From Prostheceraeus crozeri (taxonomy: Eukaryota > Platyhelminthes > Polycladida > Euryleptidae), in contig CAJQUW010006858.1 of NCBI GenBank assembly GCA_907163375.1, forward strand, positions 1 to 64,000: 64,000 nucleotides of DNA. Direction: 5' to 3'. Shown here in pieces: positions 22,765 through 30,285 of this stretch (position 1 is the first letter of the stretch; each line of letters opens with the position of its first letter). A program made the translations under genes and the position numbers. Below the pieces are notes generated by a model, which saw only the letters and a list, made by a program, of their open reading frames with translations, did no database searches and was not told where the DNA came from.

Positions 22765-23295
22765 ATGGATTGTGAGGGTGAACCTGTACAGGAGCTCAGT
22801 GCTATTGCTATGAACAATTGGACATATCAGATTGTTAGTGTCTATCATCAACATGCCAACTGCGATCCCAATGTTGATCAATGGGCGAGAAAACACATTC
22901 ATGGACTTAATCTGAAATATTTGCAAGACTATGGCTTTTCTTGTGAGAGTGCTCTTCTTATTGACTTTAAACGATGGTTAGCTGCTTTCAATGTTATACG
23001 CATCTTTTGTAATAATCCTGGTAAGGAGAGGAAAGTATTTCCCAATCTAATCATTGATGATATTTTGCTCCCGCCTTGGGATAGTAGAGTGAATCAACAT
23101 TATCATGAAGTCACGAAACGTTTTAAGGATTTGTGTGTTCCTATTTTGTCTGTTCGTTGTAGTAGCTACGTTCATAACCAATGCTTCTTTCCTCCTTACC
23201 TCAACACTGCCAAAGTCCTGTATGGTTATCATTGCTCGCTGTATGATAGTTATCAGCTGTATCTATTTTATCTCTTTCAAACCATTGATTTATAA
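22765..23295 (+). CDS. DEDDh-type 3'-5' exonuclease (left arm)
   Basis: Likely a nuclease of the DnaQ/TREX fold. The ATG at 22765 opens MDCEGEPVQELSAI, where D2 and E4 form the D-x-E of motif I; an open extension upstream (ASIIIF) supplies the hydrophobic strand usual before this D and ends at an acceptor-like TTTCCGTTTTAG (22734-22745), so the real start may be spliced. HG at residues 46-47 (ARKHIHGLN), NN at 83-84 and HCSLYD at 156-161 (H-x4-D, motif III) complete a DEDDh pattern. The protein is about 176 residues. It could proofread or trim replication ends, which is notable in an element without a visible polymerase. Assignment is by motif only. Confidence 0.6.
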   Translation: MDCEGEPVQELSAIAMNNWTYQIVSVYHQHANCDPNVDQWARKHIHGLNLKYLQDYGFSCESALLIDFKRWLAAFNVIRIFCNNPGKERKVFPNLIIDDILLPPWDSRVNQHYHEVTKRFKDLCVPILSVRCSSYVHNQCFFPPYLNTAKVLYGYHCSLYDSYQLYLFYLFQTIDL

Positions 23296-23382
23296 TGCAT
23301 GCTTGTTACCGTTATTCAATAAATGTTACTATGAGAAGAGTTGTTGTTTTCATGCAATGGATGGGTTAGTTAAAGGGCGATC

Positions 23383-23793
23383 ATGTCTTTCTCAAACGAC
23401 TGCGGAACATTACGTTTTCATAGGCAAAGTTTAAAAGGAGCTGTTCAAGATTATGTGATAAATTTTCATAAAGATGAGACCGACATCGAAGCAGTGGTCG
23501 ATGATGCTAGCACTCTATTTCTAGAGTTAATGAATACATTCTCTGATAGCATTATCATGGCGCGATTAGTTGCGAAAATTAAGTTTAGTCATTTTGGAAA
23601 GGAAGAGGTGGAAAGTCGCTCTTTCCATTTTGCTTCTTATTCAATGGAAGTGGTAGATCACCCCGAAGAATTTTTTAAAAGACATATGATAAAAATTGCT
23701 GAACGTCTTAACGCATTTAACCATCATGGTAGCAGTCTAGTGATTGAAGCGATTTCAGATATTCACATTCAACTTTCCATAAAGAAAAATTGA
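23383..23793 (+). CDS. Conserved Polinton protein B (left arm)
   Basis: A 136-residue protein starting at an ATG. Its C-terminal half, with SMEVVDHPEEFFKRHMIKIA and LNAFNHHGSSLVIEAISDIH, resembles from memory the segment that precedes the polymerase proper in Polinton-type PolB proteins of arthropods (a FN-x-x-GSGW-x-hydrophobic-x-x-I motif). Here it stands alone with no polymerase behind it. Function unknown; a DNA-end or protein-priming role is speculation. It sits between the exonuclease and a RING-like gene and overlaps the latter by 4 nt. Confidence 0.55.
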   Translation: MSFSNDCGTLRFHRQSLKGAVQDYVINFHKDETDIEAVVDDASTLFLELMNTFSDSIIMARLVAKIKFSHFGKEEVESRSFHFASYSMEVVDHPEEFFKRHMIKIAERLNAFNHHGSSLVIEAISDIHIQLSIKKN

Positions 23794-24119
23794 AAATGCA
23801 GTGGTACTTGATTGTAGCACAACTGGTTTTCGAGCTATGTCTGCTCACTCTCGAAGTATATTCCTTCTGTACATGCGTCTATTATTTAGAAAAGGCTAGC
23901 AAATTCATATCTTCAAAAAGACTTGCTATAGACATCAGTAACGGTGAAACTATGTGTTGCGATGTATGTAAGCGAAAGGATGGAAATGAAAAGCGCATCT
24001 TCAAGAGATGTAAGCATGCTTTTTGTCAACGCTGTTTCATACGTAATTGCATTCAACTTTGCCAATGTAACCACTGTGACATTGCTCATTTCGAGTGTCA
24101 CTTATGTCGCAATAGTTAG
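23790..24119 (+). CDS. Membrane-anchored RING-like protein (left arm)
   Basis: About 109 residues. A hydrophobic N-terminal segment (WYLIVAQLVFELCLLTLEVY) could be a signal anchor. The C-terminal half is cysteine-rich: CCDVCKRKDGNEKRIFKRC, then KHAFCQRCF and CNHCDIAHFECHLC. The C-x2-C, C-x-H-x2-C-x2-C and C-x2-C spacing fits a RING/zinc-finger module, so a membrane E3 ligase is plausible. The mirror copy in the right arm looks broken (about one break). Confidence 0.5.
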   Translation: MKMQWYLIVAQLVFELCLLTLEVYSFCTCVYYLEKASKFISSKRLAIDISNGETMCCDVCKRKDGNEKRIFKRCKHAFCQRCFIRNCIQLCQCNHCDIAHFECHLCRNS

Positions 24120-24170
24120 TACCTATGCAAATGTGGTAAAGATAGGTTTTAGCAAAGACTAACACGGAAA

Positions 24171-24527
24171 ATGGCGAAACGTAAAATGACGAAACGTAAA
24201 AGTCAAAAGTTTTCTTCAGCCATTCAAGCTCTCCGACGAATGAAAGCAAATCAGCGATACAATGCTATACGACATGCTAACGATAAATTCATTTGTGAAA
24301 TTATTTCTCATGTGAGGAAGTTGAGGACGAAGAAATTAGCGCCAAAACAACGAAAGTTACTTAAGCGATATGCTACGAAATTGCGTTTCATCTCCAATCC
24401 TAAAGTCGCCCTTCAAAGAAAGAGGAAAACTCTAACACAAAAGGGCGGTTTCCTTTCAGCAATACTTCCAATGATAGCTCCTGCCGTGGGCAACCTATTG
24501 GGAAATATCTTTGGCTCTAAGCGTTAA
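24171..24527 (+). CDS. Basic virion protein, pX/membrane-active type (left arm)
   Basis: 118 residues, strongly basic (MAKRKMTKRKSQK at the start), with a helical middle (LRTKKLAPKQRKLLKRYATK) and a Gly-containing hydrophobic tail (GGFLSAILPMIAPAVG). A basic body followed by a K/R-x-GGFL hydrophobic end is the layout of small adenovirus-like and Polinton virion peptides thought to bind DNA and disturb membranes. The same type occurs at 51805-52200 in the second element. It overlaps the longest frame of the next gene, the ATPase. Role in the virion is inference from layout. Confidence 0.6.
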   Translation: MAKRKMTKRKSQKFSSAIQALRRMKANQRYNAIRHANDKFICEIISHVRKLRTKKLAPKQRKLLKRYATKLRFISNPKVALQRKRKTLTQKGGFLSAILPMIAPAVGNLLGNIFGSKR

Positions 24528-24558
24528 TTATGCAAATGTTGAGTCTCAAAGTAATAAA

Positions 24559-25176
24559 ATGGATTTCAGACTTCAATGTGATAAAGTTCTGACTGTATCA
24601 GGTCCATCTCATGCAGGTAAAACTGTTTTCACGCTGAATTTATTGGATAAAAGAAGGGAGTTGTTTAAGGAACCTATCAATCGAGTGATTTGGTGTTATG
24701 GTATTTATCAACCGTCGCTGTTTCAGGAATTGCAAAGTCGCAACTTTATTCGACATGAAGGAATTATTCCAGTGGATAAACTTCAGTCTAATGATGTTGT
24801 TGTATTGGATGATTTATTAAAAGAAAGTAAGAATTCAAAAGATGTTACAGATATGTTCACTCGCGCAGCACACCATAAAAGGTGTTTTATCATCTATATT
24901 ACACAAAATTTGTTTCCTGATGGAAAAGAAGCTCGTACACGAAACCTGAATACACACTATTATGCTATTTTCAAGAATCCGCGAGATAAAAGTCAATTTG
25001 AAATTTTAGCGCGACAAGTTGCACCCAGAGGATCAAAAGCCTTAATTGAAATTTTTCAAGCAGCTACTGAAAAACCGCACGGTTACCTATTCATTGACTT
25101 TACGCAAGAGTGTCCGGAAGAATTTAGATTTCGAAGTGATATTTTGAAAACTCCCATGATTATCTACAAACTATGA
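24559..25176 (+). CDS. A32-like DNA-packaging ATPase (left arm)
   Basis: FtsK/HerA-superfamily ATPase that would pump the genome into the capsid. Walker A is GPSHAGKT, Walker B is VVVLDDLL, and YITQN is the sensor-like strand end; RCFIIYITQNLFPDG and KPHGYLFIDFTQECPE are typical of Polinton and adintovirus ATPases. I prefer the ATG at 24559 (MDFRLQCDKV) to the longer frame from 24511 because the homologue in the second element starts MTDFRLFTDR. About 205 residues, normal for the family. The stop overlaps the next gene's ATG (ATGA at 25173-25176). Looks whole. Confidence 0.92.
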   Translation: MDFRLQCDKVLTVSGPSHAGKTVFTLNLLDKRRELFKEPINRVIWCYGIYQPSLFQELQSRNFIRHEGIIPVDKLQSNDVVVLDDLLKESKNSKDVTDMFTRAAHHKRCFIIYITQNLFPDGKEARTRNLNTHYYAIFKNPRDKSQFEILARQVAPRGSKALIEIFQAATEKPHGYLFIDFTQECPEEFRFRSDILKTPMIIYKL

Positions 25177-25865
25177 GTTCTTATTCTCGCATGATTGTTA
25201 TTCCTCAGGATGAATATGTACAATTGACTGCCATGCAGCAAGTAAAGCAACCTCTTGCAAATCAAATGTATAGGAAAGAAATAGACTATCAGCAAAATGT
25301 TCACATCAAAGATCCACATCGTGCTGTATTATTACAATCGGAAACTGTTGAGCAATTGAAAAACTTGAAGAATAAGATGCGTGACTCTGTATCGACTGCT
25401 ACACCTTTAGCATCTCGCGCACATGCCATATCTCTTTTCAACAGTATTGAACCCCATCTCAATGTAAATGATAGAGGAGAAATCATTACAGATGAAAATA
25501 AAGTGATTGATGCTTCACGTTATGAAGACTTGATTCAGTATGCGACACGTAGAAAGCGCCGTCAGGGCTATGTTCCACCTGGTTGGTCATACTTTCTTAA
25601 ACTATTGAAAAAGCATAATGTGCCAAAATTTGCTTTAAATAATGAGACATTGAAAGAACTTGATTCAACAGTGGCTACTACTCCAATGCTTCAGGCGATG
25701 AAAATGCCAACAAATTGGTTTAAGACGTCACCTGCTACATCCCCTCCCACACTCACTAAGCAAACAAGAGGAAGAACTCGACGTAGATCTACATCGCCAC
25801 TAAAACTGGTAAAAGGAAAACGTAAAACAGCTCCTCCTAGGAAATACATGTTCTCAGACTATTAA
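25173..25865 (+). CDS. Conserved Polinton protein C (left arm)
   Basis: 230 residues, function unknown. It starts MSSYSRMIVIPQDEYVQL, has a helical middle (VEQLKNLKNKMRD), a conserved block SLFNSIEPHLNVNDRGEI then VIDASRYEDLIQYATRRKRR, GYVPPGWSYFLKLLKKHNVP, and a basic Pro/Thr-rich tail (KQTRGRTRRRSTSPLK). The second element has a decayed relative at 53881-54525 beginning with the same VVIPQEEYVQLT words, always directly behind the ATPase. The position and basic tail suggest a core or packaging protein, but that is inference. Confidence 0.7.
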   Translation: MSSYSRMIVIPQDEYVQLTAMQQVKQPLANQMYRKEIDYQQNVHIKDPHRAVLLQSETVEQLKNLKNKMRDSVSTATPLASRAHAISLFNSIEPHLNVNDRGEIITDENKVIDASRYEDLIQYATRRKRRQGYVPPGWSYFLKLLKKHNVPKFALNNETLKELDSTVATTPMLQAMKMPTNWFKTSPATSPPTLTKQTRGRTRRRSTSPLKLVKGKRKTAPPRKYMFSDY

Positions 25866-25866
25866 T

Positions 25867-26082
25867 ATGAAGCAGATGTGTTGCTTGCCATGTAATGAGC
25901 CGCCAGAGGTGAATGTCGTTGTCACTTGCACTTGCTGCGCCAGCTCTCATAATGAAACCCCTAAGCAATGTGAACACGATCGCAAAACCGCTAAAGCTAA
26001 ATGCTGCAGTTGTTGTAAATGTAGAAAGGCAAGAAAACAAAAAGATGAGAAGGAGGAAAAAGAGTCAGCCGTCATCGACTGA
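25867..26082 (+). CDS. Small cysteine-rich protein (left arm)
   Basis: 71 residues with 13 cysteines in CC and CxxC pairs (MCCLPCNEPP, CTCCASS, CCSCCKCRKARK) and a charged tail. It begins 2 nt after protein C ends and overlaps the integrase start in another frame. Possibly a zinc-binding protein; the length and the overlap make it uncertain. Confidence 0.35.
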   Translation: MKQMCCLPCNEPPEVNVVVTCTCCASSHNETPKQCEHDRKTAKAKCCSCCKCRKARKQKDEKEEKESAVID

Positions 26083-27131
26083 ACGTTTGAAGTCAATCTA
26101 TTATGATGTAAAACATCCGGCAGGATTTGCATCTATCAAGAAATTATCAAAAGCGAGTGGTCTTCCACAATCACAAGTGAAACGATGGTTAAAGGGTCAG
26201 GCTACCTATACACTCCACAAACAAGCGAAAAAGAAGTACCGCACCCGCCATTATATTGTTCATGACATCGATGAACAGTGGCAAGCAGATTTGTGTGATG
26301 TTGCCTCCATTTCAAAACATAACTCGGGCAATAATTTTATTTTAACCGTCATTGATATTTTCTCGCGTTATGCGTGGGCTCAACCTTTAAAAACTAAAGA
26401 AGGGAAAGGAGTAGCAAAAGCATTCCAAACAATTTTTCGAGAAGGTCGCATTCCAAAAAGAATTCAGAGTGATCAAGGAAAAGAGTTTGAAAATCAGCAT
26501 GTGACAAGATTATTTGAGAGGCATGACATTGAGTTGTTTAGTGTAAAGAGCGCTTATAAAGCTGCACTCGTTGAACGTTTTAATCGCACATTAAAAAATC
26601 GCTTGTGGCGACATTTTACTGCCAACTTGACACAAAATTGGACAAAGGTTCTACAAGATACACTCCATGCCTACAATCACTCTATCCATCGTTCTATTGG
26701 ACTCAGACCAGTAGATGTAAATGCTGACAATGTAGATAAAGTGCGCGAATCATTCCAACGTAAACGCACTCATGTGAAAAGTGATGTGAAAATTGGCGAT
26801 AAAGTTCGTATCTCAAAAGTGAAAAGTGTTTTTGCTAAAGGGTACCTCCCGAATTGGACAGAGGAGGTATTTACAGTATCAAGGATTAATCAAAGACTCT
26901 CCGACCACCTACAAGTTGAAAGATTACGATAATGAAGAAATTGAGGGTAGCTTTTACCGCGATGAGATTGAGGTAGTCACTGAAAGTGAAACATATTTGG
27001 TAGAGAAAATCATTCGATGTAAAAAACGGCAAGGTGAAGAATGGTGTCTTGTTAAATGGACTGGTTATCCTTCAAGTATGAACTCTTGGATGCGTCGTGC
27101 CGACATCTTTCATCTAAGTGATCGACAGTGA
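26045..27131 (+). pseudogene. Integrase with chromodomain, left-arm copy (broken)
   Basis: Retroviral-type integrase region, same parts as the right-arm copy: catalytic core with QADLCDVASI, RIQSDQGKEFENQ and AALVERFNRTLKNR, and a C-terminal chromodomain (CLVKWTGYPSSMNSW). It looks broken, with about one break; the right-arm copy looks whole. Confidence 0.85.
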
Positions 27132-27172
27132 TTCATGCAAAGTTGTAACTAACAATGTTTAGGGTTTGAGCT

Positions 27173-27628
27173 ATGAATCCAACTGCCTCATTTTATTCAC
27201 GACCCTCCTACGTAAGTGGCGGAGGACAAATTTACATCGGTGCTCGCCGCCAACGTGGAGGTAGCATACTTGGTGCACTGAAATCTGTTGTAGCACCTCT
27301 CATATCCAATGTCGGTAGATCTTTAAAACGAAATGTTTTAAGTAATGCCGTTGGCTTTGCTGGTGATGTTGCTAGTGATCTTTCCAGAGGTAGAAGTTTT
27401 AAGAGCAGTTTGTTGAATCGTGGGAAGGAACGCGGTTTAAAAACATTGAAGCAGACCATTGCTGGTGTTACTCAAGGAAAGAAATCACCTAAACGAATGA
27501 ATAAAGGAAGGAGGAAACATCGCGGAGCTGGTAAGGTGCGATCTTCAGTCAAAAGGCATTCACGCAAACGTCGTAGAGGCTCTAATCATTCATCAGGCGC
27601 TAAACGACGACGCTGCTATAACTTCTAA
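27173..27628 (+). CDS. Basic core/minor virion protein, pVI/pVII type (left arm)
   Basis: 151 residues. The N-terminus is Gly-rich (SYVSGGGQIYIGARRQRGGS), followed by an amphipathic segment (ILGALKSVVAPLISNVGRSL), then a region AVGFAGDVASDLSRG and a very basic tail (KRHSRKRRRGSNHSSGAKRR). The layout GG-Q-(I/V)-(Y/F)-x-G...QRGG..LG...L...P(L)I is common to Polinton and adintovirus proteins placed directly before the capsid gene, likened to adenovirus pVI/pX. Probable DNA-condensing or membrane-lytic minor virion protein. A relative lies at 55660-55977. It ends 2 nt before the capsid ATG. Confidence 0.65.
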   Translation: MNPTASFYSRPSYVSGGGQIYIGARRQRGGSILGALKSVVAPLISNVGRSLKRNVLSNAVGFAGDVASDLSRGRSFKSSLLNRGKERGLKTLKQTIAGVTQGKKSPKRMNKGRRKHRGAGKVRSSVKRHSRKRRRGSNHSSGAKRRRCYNF

Positions 27629-27630
27629 TC

Positions 27631-28908
27631 ATGGAGTGTAAAACTTCCGGTTTTTGTTTGTTTGATCAACAAGCCATACAGACAGATATTCTTAGTTCAA
27701 GTATTGTAGATTATCATCCTCGAACAGCTGAGAATGCTGGCCCCATTGAATTTGTTATTCCTGGTGGTAGTGATGACTACATAGATTTGAGTTATGCGAT
27801 GCTTGATTTGAGGTTTAGAATTCAGCAAGCAGATGGAACTGCTATTGACGATGCACATAAAGTTGGACTGAACAATTTACCATTGACTACATTACTTCGC
27901 GATGTTTCTCTAACGATTGGAGAGCAGCAGGTGGAAGGTGGTCAAAGCGATTATCCCTATAAATCATATTTCAATCATGTATCACAGTTTCATCCAGCAG
28001 CACAAAAAAGTCATATGGAAGCCATGGGATGGTACAGAGATGAAGCAGGAAACTTTGATGTTGAAACAAACAGTGGCTTTGTAAAGCGATCTGCTATGAT
28101 TAAAGATAGTAGAGTATGTCAGCTATATGGTCCGCTGAATTTAGACTTCTTTAGACAGTCAAAGTTTTTACTCTGTAATACCAGCATGCGACTCAAGCTG
28201 ACATTGAATAAGCCTGAATTTGCGCTGAATGCATTTGCTAAAGTTGACAATTTTAGAATTCATGTGGAAGATATTGCACTTTACATTCGTCGAGTAGTAC
28301 CGAATCCAAGTGTCATTAGAGGGCATGCTGAAGGCCTTAACCGCCAAAATGCCATTTACCCCGTTCAGCATACAAAGCTTCTCACCTTTACAATTCCGAA
28401 AGATCAAAAGAGTTTCATGAAAGATGGCCTCTTTCCATCGGAAGCACCGAAGCTCCTCATGGTGGCAATGGTTGAAAATGATGCATTTAATGGTAATATA
28501 AAGAAGAATCCTTTCAATTTTAAACACAATCAGTTAAGTGAAATTGCTTTACGTGTAAATGGTGTGAGTCATCCTGGTCCACCCTACAAACCAGATTTTG
28601 CTTCGGATCAATTTATGCGCAGTTATGTTGATTTTATGGATGTTTTTGGCTTTTACAATACGGATGACACCAACGGACTGACTATGAAAGAGTTTAAGAG
28701 TGGATATACTATTTATGCATTTGATTTGACTGCTGACAGCGATATTAGTGCACCCTATCGTCAAGCGAACGTGCCTCATAATATTCGTTTGGATTTGACG
28801 TTCAAAAGAACACTACCTGAGACGATCAATGTATTAATTTATGCAGTCTTCGATTCAAATATTGAAATTACAAAGTATCGTGACGTGATTCTTCAGTATA
28901 ATCGTTAA
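27631..28908 (+). CDS. Jelly-roll capsid protein candidate, F54H12.2-like (left arm)
   Basis: 425 residues. The sequence belongs, as far as I recognise it, to the family often annotated as uncharacterized protein F54H12.2-like, found beside Polinton integrases in many invertebrates and regarded as the capsid protein. Landmarks are QTDILSSSIVDYHPRTAENA, the YIDLSYAMLDLRFRIQQADG strand pair, EGGQSDYPYKSYFNHV, VCQLYGPLNLDFFRQSKFLL and FDLTADSDISAPYRQANVPH. The all-beta look and length suit a double jelly-roll. The stop overlaps the protease ATG (TAATG). The relative in the second element is at 59460-60556. Looks whole. Whether it is the major or the penton-type protein cannot be settled by eye. 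Confidence 0.8.
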   Translation: MECKTSGFCLFDQQAIQTDILSSSIVDYHPRTAENAGPIEFVIPGGSDDYIDLSYAMLDLRFRIQQADGTAIDDAHKVGLNNLPLTTLLRDVSLTIGEQQVEGGQSDYPYKSYFNHVSQFHPAAQKSHMEAMGWYRDEAGNFDVETNSGFVKRSAMIKDSRVCQLYGPLNLDFFRQSKFLLCNTSMRLKLTLNKPEFALNAFAKVDNFRIHVEDIALYIRRVVPNPSVIRGHAEGLNRQNAIYPVQHTKLLTFTIPKDQKSFMKDGLFPSEAPKLLMVAMVENDAFNGNIKKNPFNFKHNQLSEIALRVNGVSHPGPPYKPDFASDQFMRSYVDFMDVFGFYNTDDTNGLTMKEFKSGYTIYAFDLTADSDISAPYRQANVPHNIRLDLTFKRTLPETINVLIYAVFDSNIEITKYRDVILQYNR

Positions 28909-29369
28909 TGAGTTGGTTGACTGCTGACGATATTAAGACTAAAGTGCAGCGTAATGCAGACGAAGCGACGTTGAAAGCTTTCGATAATGTCTATTCACTC
29001 GATACCTTACCACCTGCAGTAAATCACTATCCCATCTTTATTGTGCTAAACACTCATTCACAGAATTTAGGCGGTGAGCATTGGAAAGCGATCTTTATTG
29101 GAGAAGACCGACGTGGTGAACTATTTGACTCTCTTGCTCAACCTCCAAATATACCAACACAGCAGTGGTTGAGAAAACATACGCGTCAATATCAGCGAAA
29201 TGAACGCATACTACAACATCCACTTTCATCAACGTGTGGTGCTTTTGTACTGTACTTCATCTTAAGACGTTTACATGTATCTCGATTTGCATCTGTTATT
29301 CAAAACTTTTCATGTAATCCATCCTCTAATGAAAAAATGATTTGTAAGTTCTATCATGATTTGAAATAA
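28908..29369 (+). CDS. Adenain-like cysteine protease (left arm)
   Basis: 153 residues, matching the C48/adenain-type maturation protease of Polintons that trims virion proteins. Catalytic candidates are H58 (GGEHWKAIF), D74 (ELFDSLA), Q103 (ILQHP) and C110 (SSTCGAFVLYF), in the right order and with Trp after His as in the family. It starts within the capsid stop codon and ends at a poly(A) signal facing the TBP-like gene on the other strand. Looks whole. Confidence 0.9.
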   Translation: MSWLTADDIKTKVQRNADEATLKAFDNVYSLDTLPPAVNHYPIFIVLNTHSQNLGGEHWKAIFIGEDRRGELFDSLAQPPNIPTQQWLRKHTRQYQRNERILQHPLSSTCGAFVLYFILRRLHVSRFASVIQNFSCNPSSNEKMICKFYHDLK

Positions 29370-29370
29370 A
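29365..29370 (+). terminator. Poly(A) signal, plus-strand block (left arm)
   Basis: AATAAA overlaps the protease stop codon. An inverted AATAAA (29395-29400) for the opposing gene lies 24 bp further on, so the two transcription units end tail to tail. Confidence 0.55.
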
Positions 29371-29394
29371 AACATCATGTTGGAAAAATTGTTT

Positions 29395-29400
29395 TTTATT
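29395..29400 (-). terminator. Poly(A) signal, TBP-like gene (left arm)
   Basis: AATAAA on the minus strand, overlapping the stop codon of the TBP-like gene at 29396. Its mirror lies near 33371-33376 in the right arm. Confidence 0.5.
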
Positions 29401-29941
29401 TTACACTCCGCTGGGTACGTACATACTCAATGAGATAGTCTAGGATCATATTTGCTTGTACATGAGATTTTAGTCCAGTAATGATCACTTTACTATTATG
29501 AAAGATTGCCACATGCACAGGTAACCAACAACTAATGAGAGCTGCAGGAAAAAGTTCGGGTTCATAACACAAACTGTAACTGCTGGTACGAATCTTCAAA
29601 AATGATAGACTGTCACTCAATTGAGTAGAGATCACCATATTGTCCACAGTCAGATTCGACATCACACACCTCTCCCTCTTCCATATCCGACGTAGTAGTC
29701 TTTGTAGCTCTAAGCGCATTGACTGCGCCGATGAATGAGAAAGGGCGCCGAGAATCTGTACAGTCCCATTTGGGAAGAGTTGAAGATTCCGTGAATTGTT
29801 CATCTTCACCACTAACATTTGAGGACGGCCCGGGTAATACTTGCTGTTTGGAAGCTGTTGGTGTAATGTTGTGAGATCGATTTTGGTGTAGAGTCTGAAG
29901 CGACGGAGAATGTTGACGATGGTGTAGCGATGGCGCTTCAT
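29396..29941 (-). CDS. TATA-binding protein (TBP)-like protein (left arm)
   Basis: 181 residues from the ATG at 29941, exactly the size of a TBP core, with both pseudo-repeats visible. Repeat 1 (residues 10-87) has YTKIDLTTLHQQL, NSKYYPGRPQML and LFPNGTVQILGA, paralleling the LDL..I, NAEYNPKRF and IFSSGKMVCTGA blocks of TBP. Repeat 2 (93-175) has LTVDNMV, SLCYEPELFPAALI and IFHNSKVIITGLKS; NMV and YEPELFP are the same words as in eukaryotic TBP. It would bind TATA boxes and recruit host RNA polymerase II. A longer frame starts at 30085, but the first 48 codons overlap the PC4-like gene. It looks whole and has a mirror copy at 32830-33375. Confidence 0.85.
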   Translation of the reverse strand: MKRHRYTIVNILRRFRLYTKIDLTTLHQQLPNSKYYPGRPQMLVVKMNNSRNLQLFPNGTVQILGALSHSSAQSMRLELQRLLRRIWKRERCVMSNLTVDNMVISTQLSDSLSFLKIRTSSYSLCYEPELFPAALISCWLPVHVAIFHNSKVIITGLKSHVQANMILDYLIEYVRTQRSVK

Positions 29942-30263
29942 GATGAAAGAATGAGTAAATTGAGCGATGTACCTTCCTTTTATACTTTTCCCAACTACCT
30001 TGATGAAATGTGAAGTTAGTATGAAGTTGGGAATGATAGAGTTGAATTCGCCGATTGTTGACGCGCAGCCAGATGCGATTTCCAATACGTGAATGTCTTT
30101 TCATATAGAAGTATTTCAAGTCCTTCATGATATGATGTAGAGATTGAAAATGACGATAAGATAAAGCAAACTCTCTTCTCACATTTCCAGTTGAATCTTT
30201 GAAATAGACGTTTCGATCATGATCCGTTTCAATACGTTGTAGGGAATCTAATTTCCAACTCAT
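29613..30263 (-). CDS. PC4-like protein 1 (left arm)
   Basis: 216-residue frame. Residues 1-105 hold the recognisable part: FALSYRHFQSLHHIMKDLKY, HSRIGNRIWLRVNNRRIQLY and SWEKYKRKVHRSI. The pattern (I-G-N-R-I-W-L-R-V...R-I-Q-L-Y.......W-E-K-Y/L-K) resembles the ssDNA-binding core of transcription coactivator PC4/p15. Residues 110-216 are Ser/His-rich then acidic (DMEEGEVCDVESDCG) and overlap the TBP-like gene in another frame. The fold call is tentative; the shared blocks with PC4-like protein 2 show that it is a real gene family. Looks whole. Confidence 0.5.
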   Translation of the reverse strand: MSWKLDSLQRIETDHDRNVYFKDSTGNVRREFALSYRHFQSLHHIMKDLKYFYMKRHSRIGNRIWLRVNNRRIQLYHSQLHTNFTFHQGSWEKYKRKVHRSIYSFFHHEAPSLHHRQHSPSLQTLHQNRSHNITPTASKQQVLPGPSSNVSGEDEQFTESSTLPKWDCTDSRRPFSFIGAVNALRATKTTTSDMEEGEVCDVESDCGQYGDLYSIE

Positions 30264-30285
30264 GATGTGTGGTAGTCATGTCTGA

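Noticed and set aside
23105-23434. A 109-codon plus-strand frame as a membrane protein
   Set aside because: It overlaps the better supported exonuclease and protein B frames, and its hydrophobicity comes from reading AT-rich codons in another frame.
26045-27131. Retrovirus or chromovirus because of the retroviral-type integrase and chromodomain
   Set aside because: No gag, RT or LTRs are nearby; the neighbours are packaging ATPase, capsid candidate and adenain-like protease, which define a Polinton.
28168-28779. Minus-strand frames of 119 and 76 codons opposite the capsid gene
   Set aside because: They are antisense shadows of the long capsid reading frame and recur only because the arm is duplicated.
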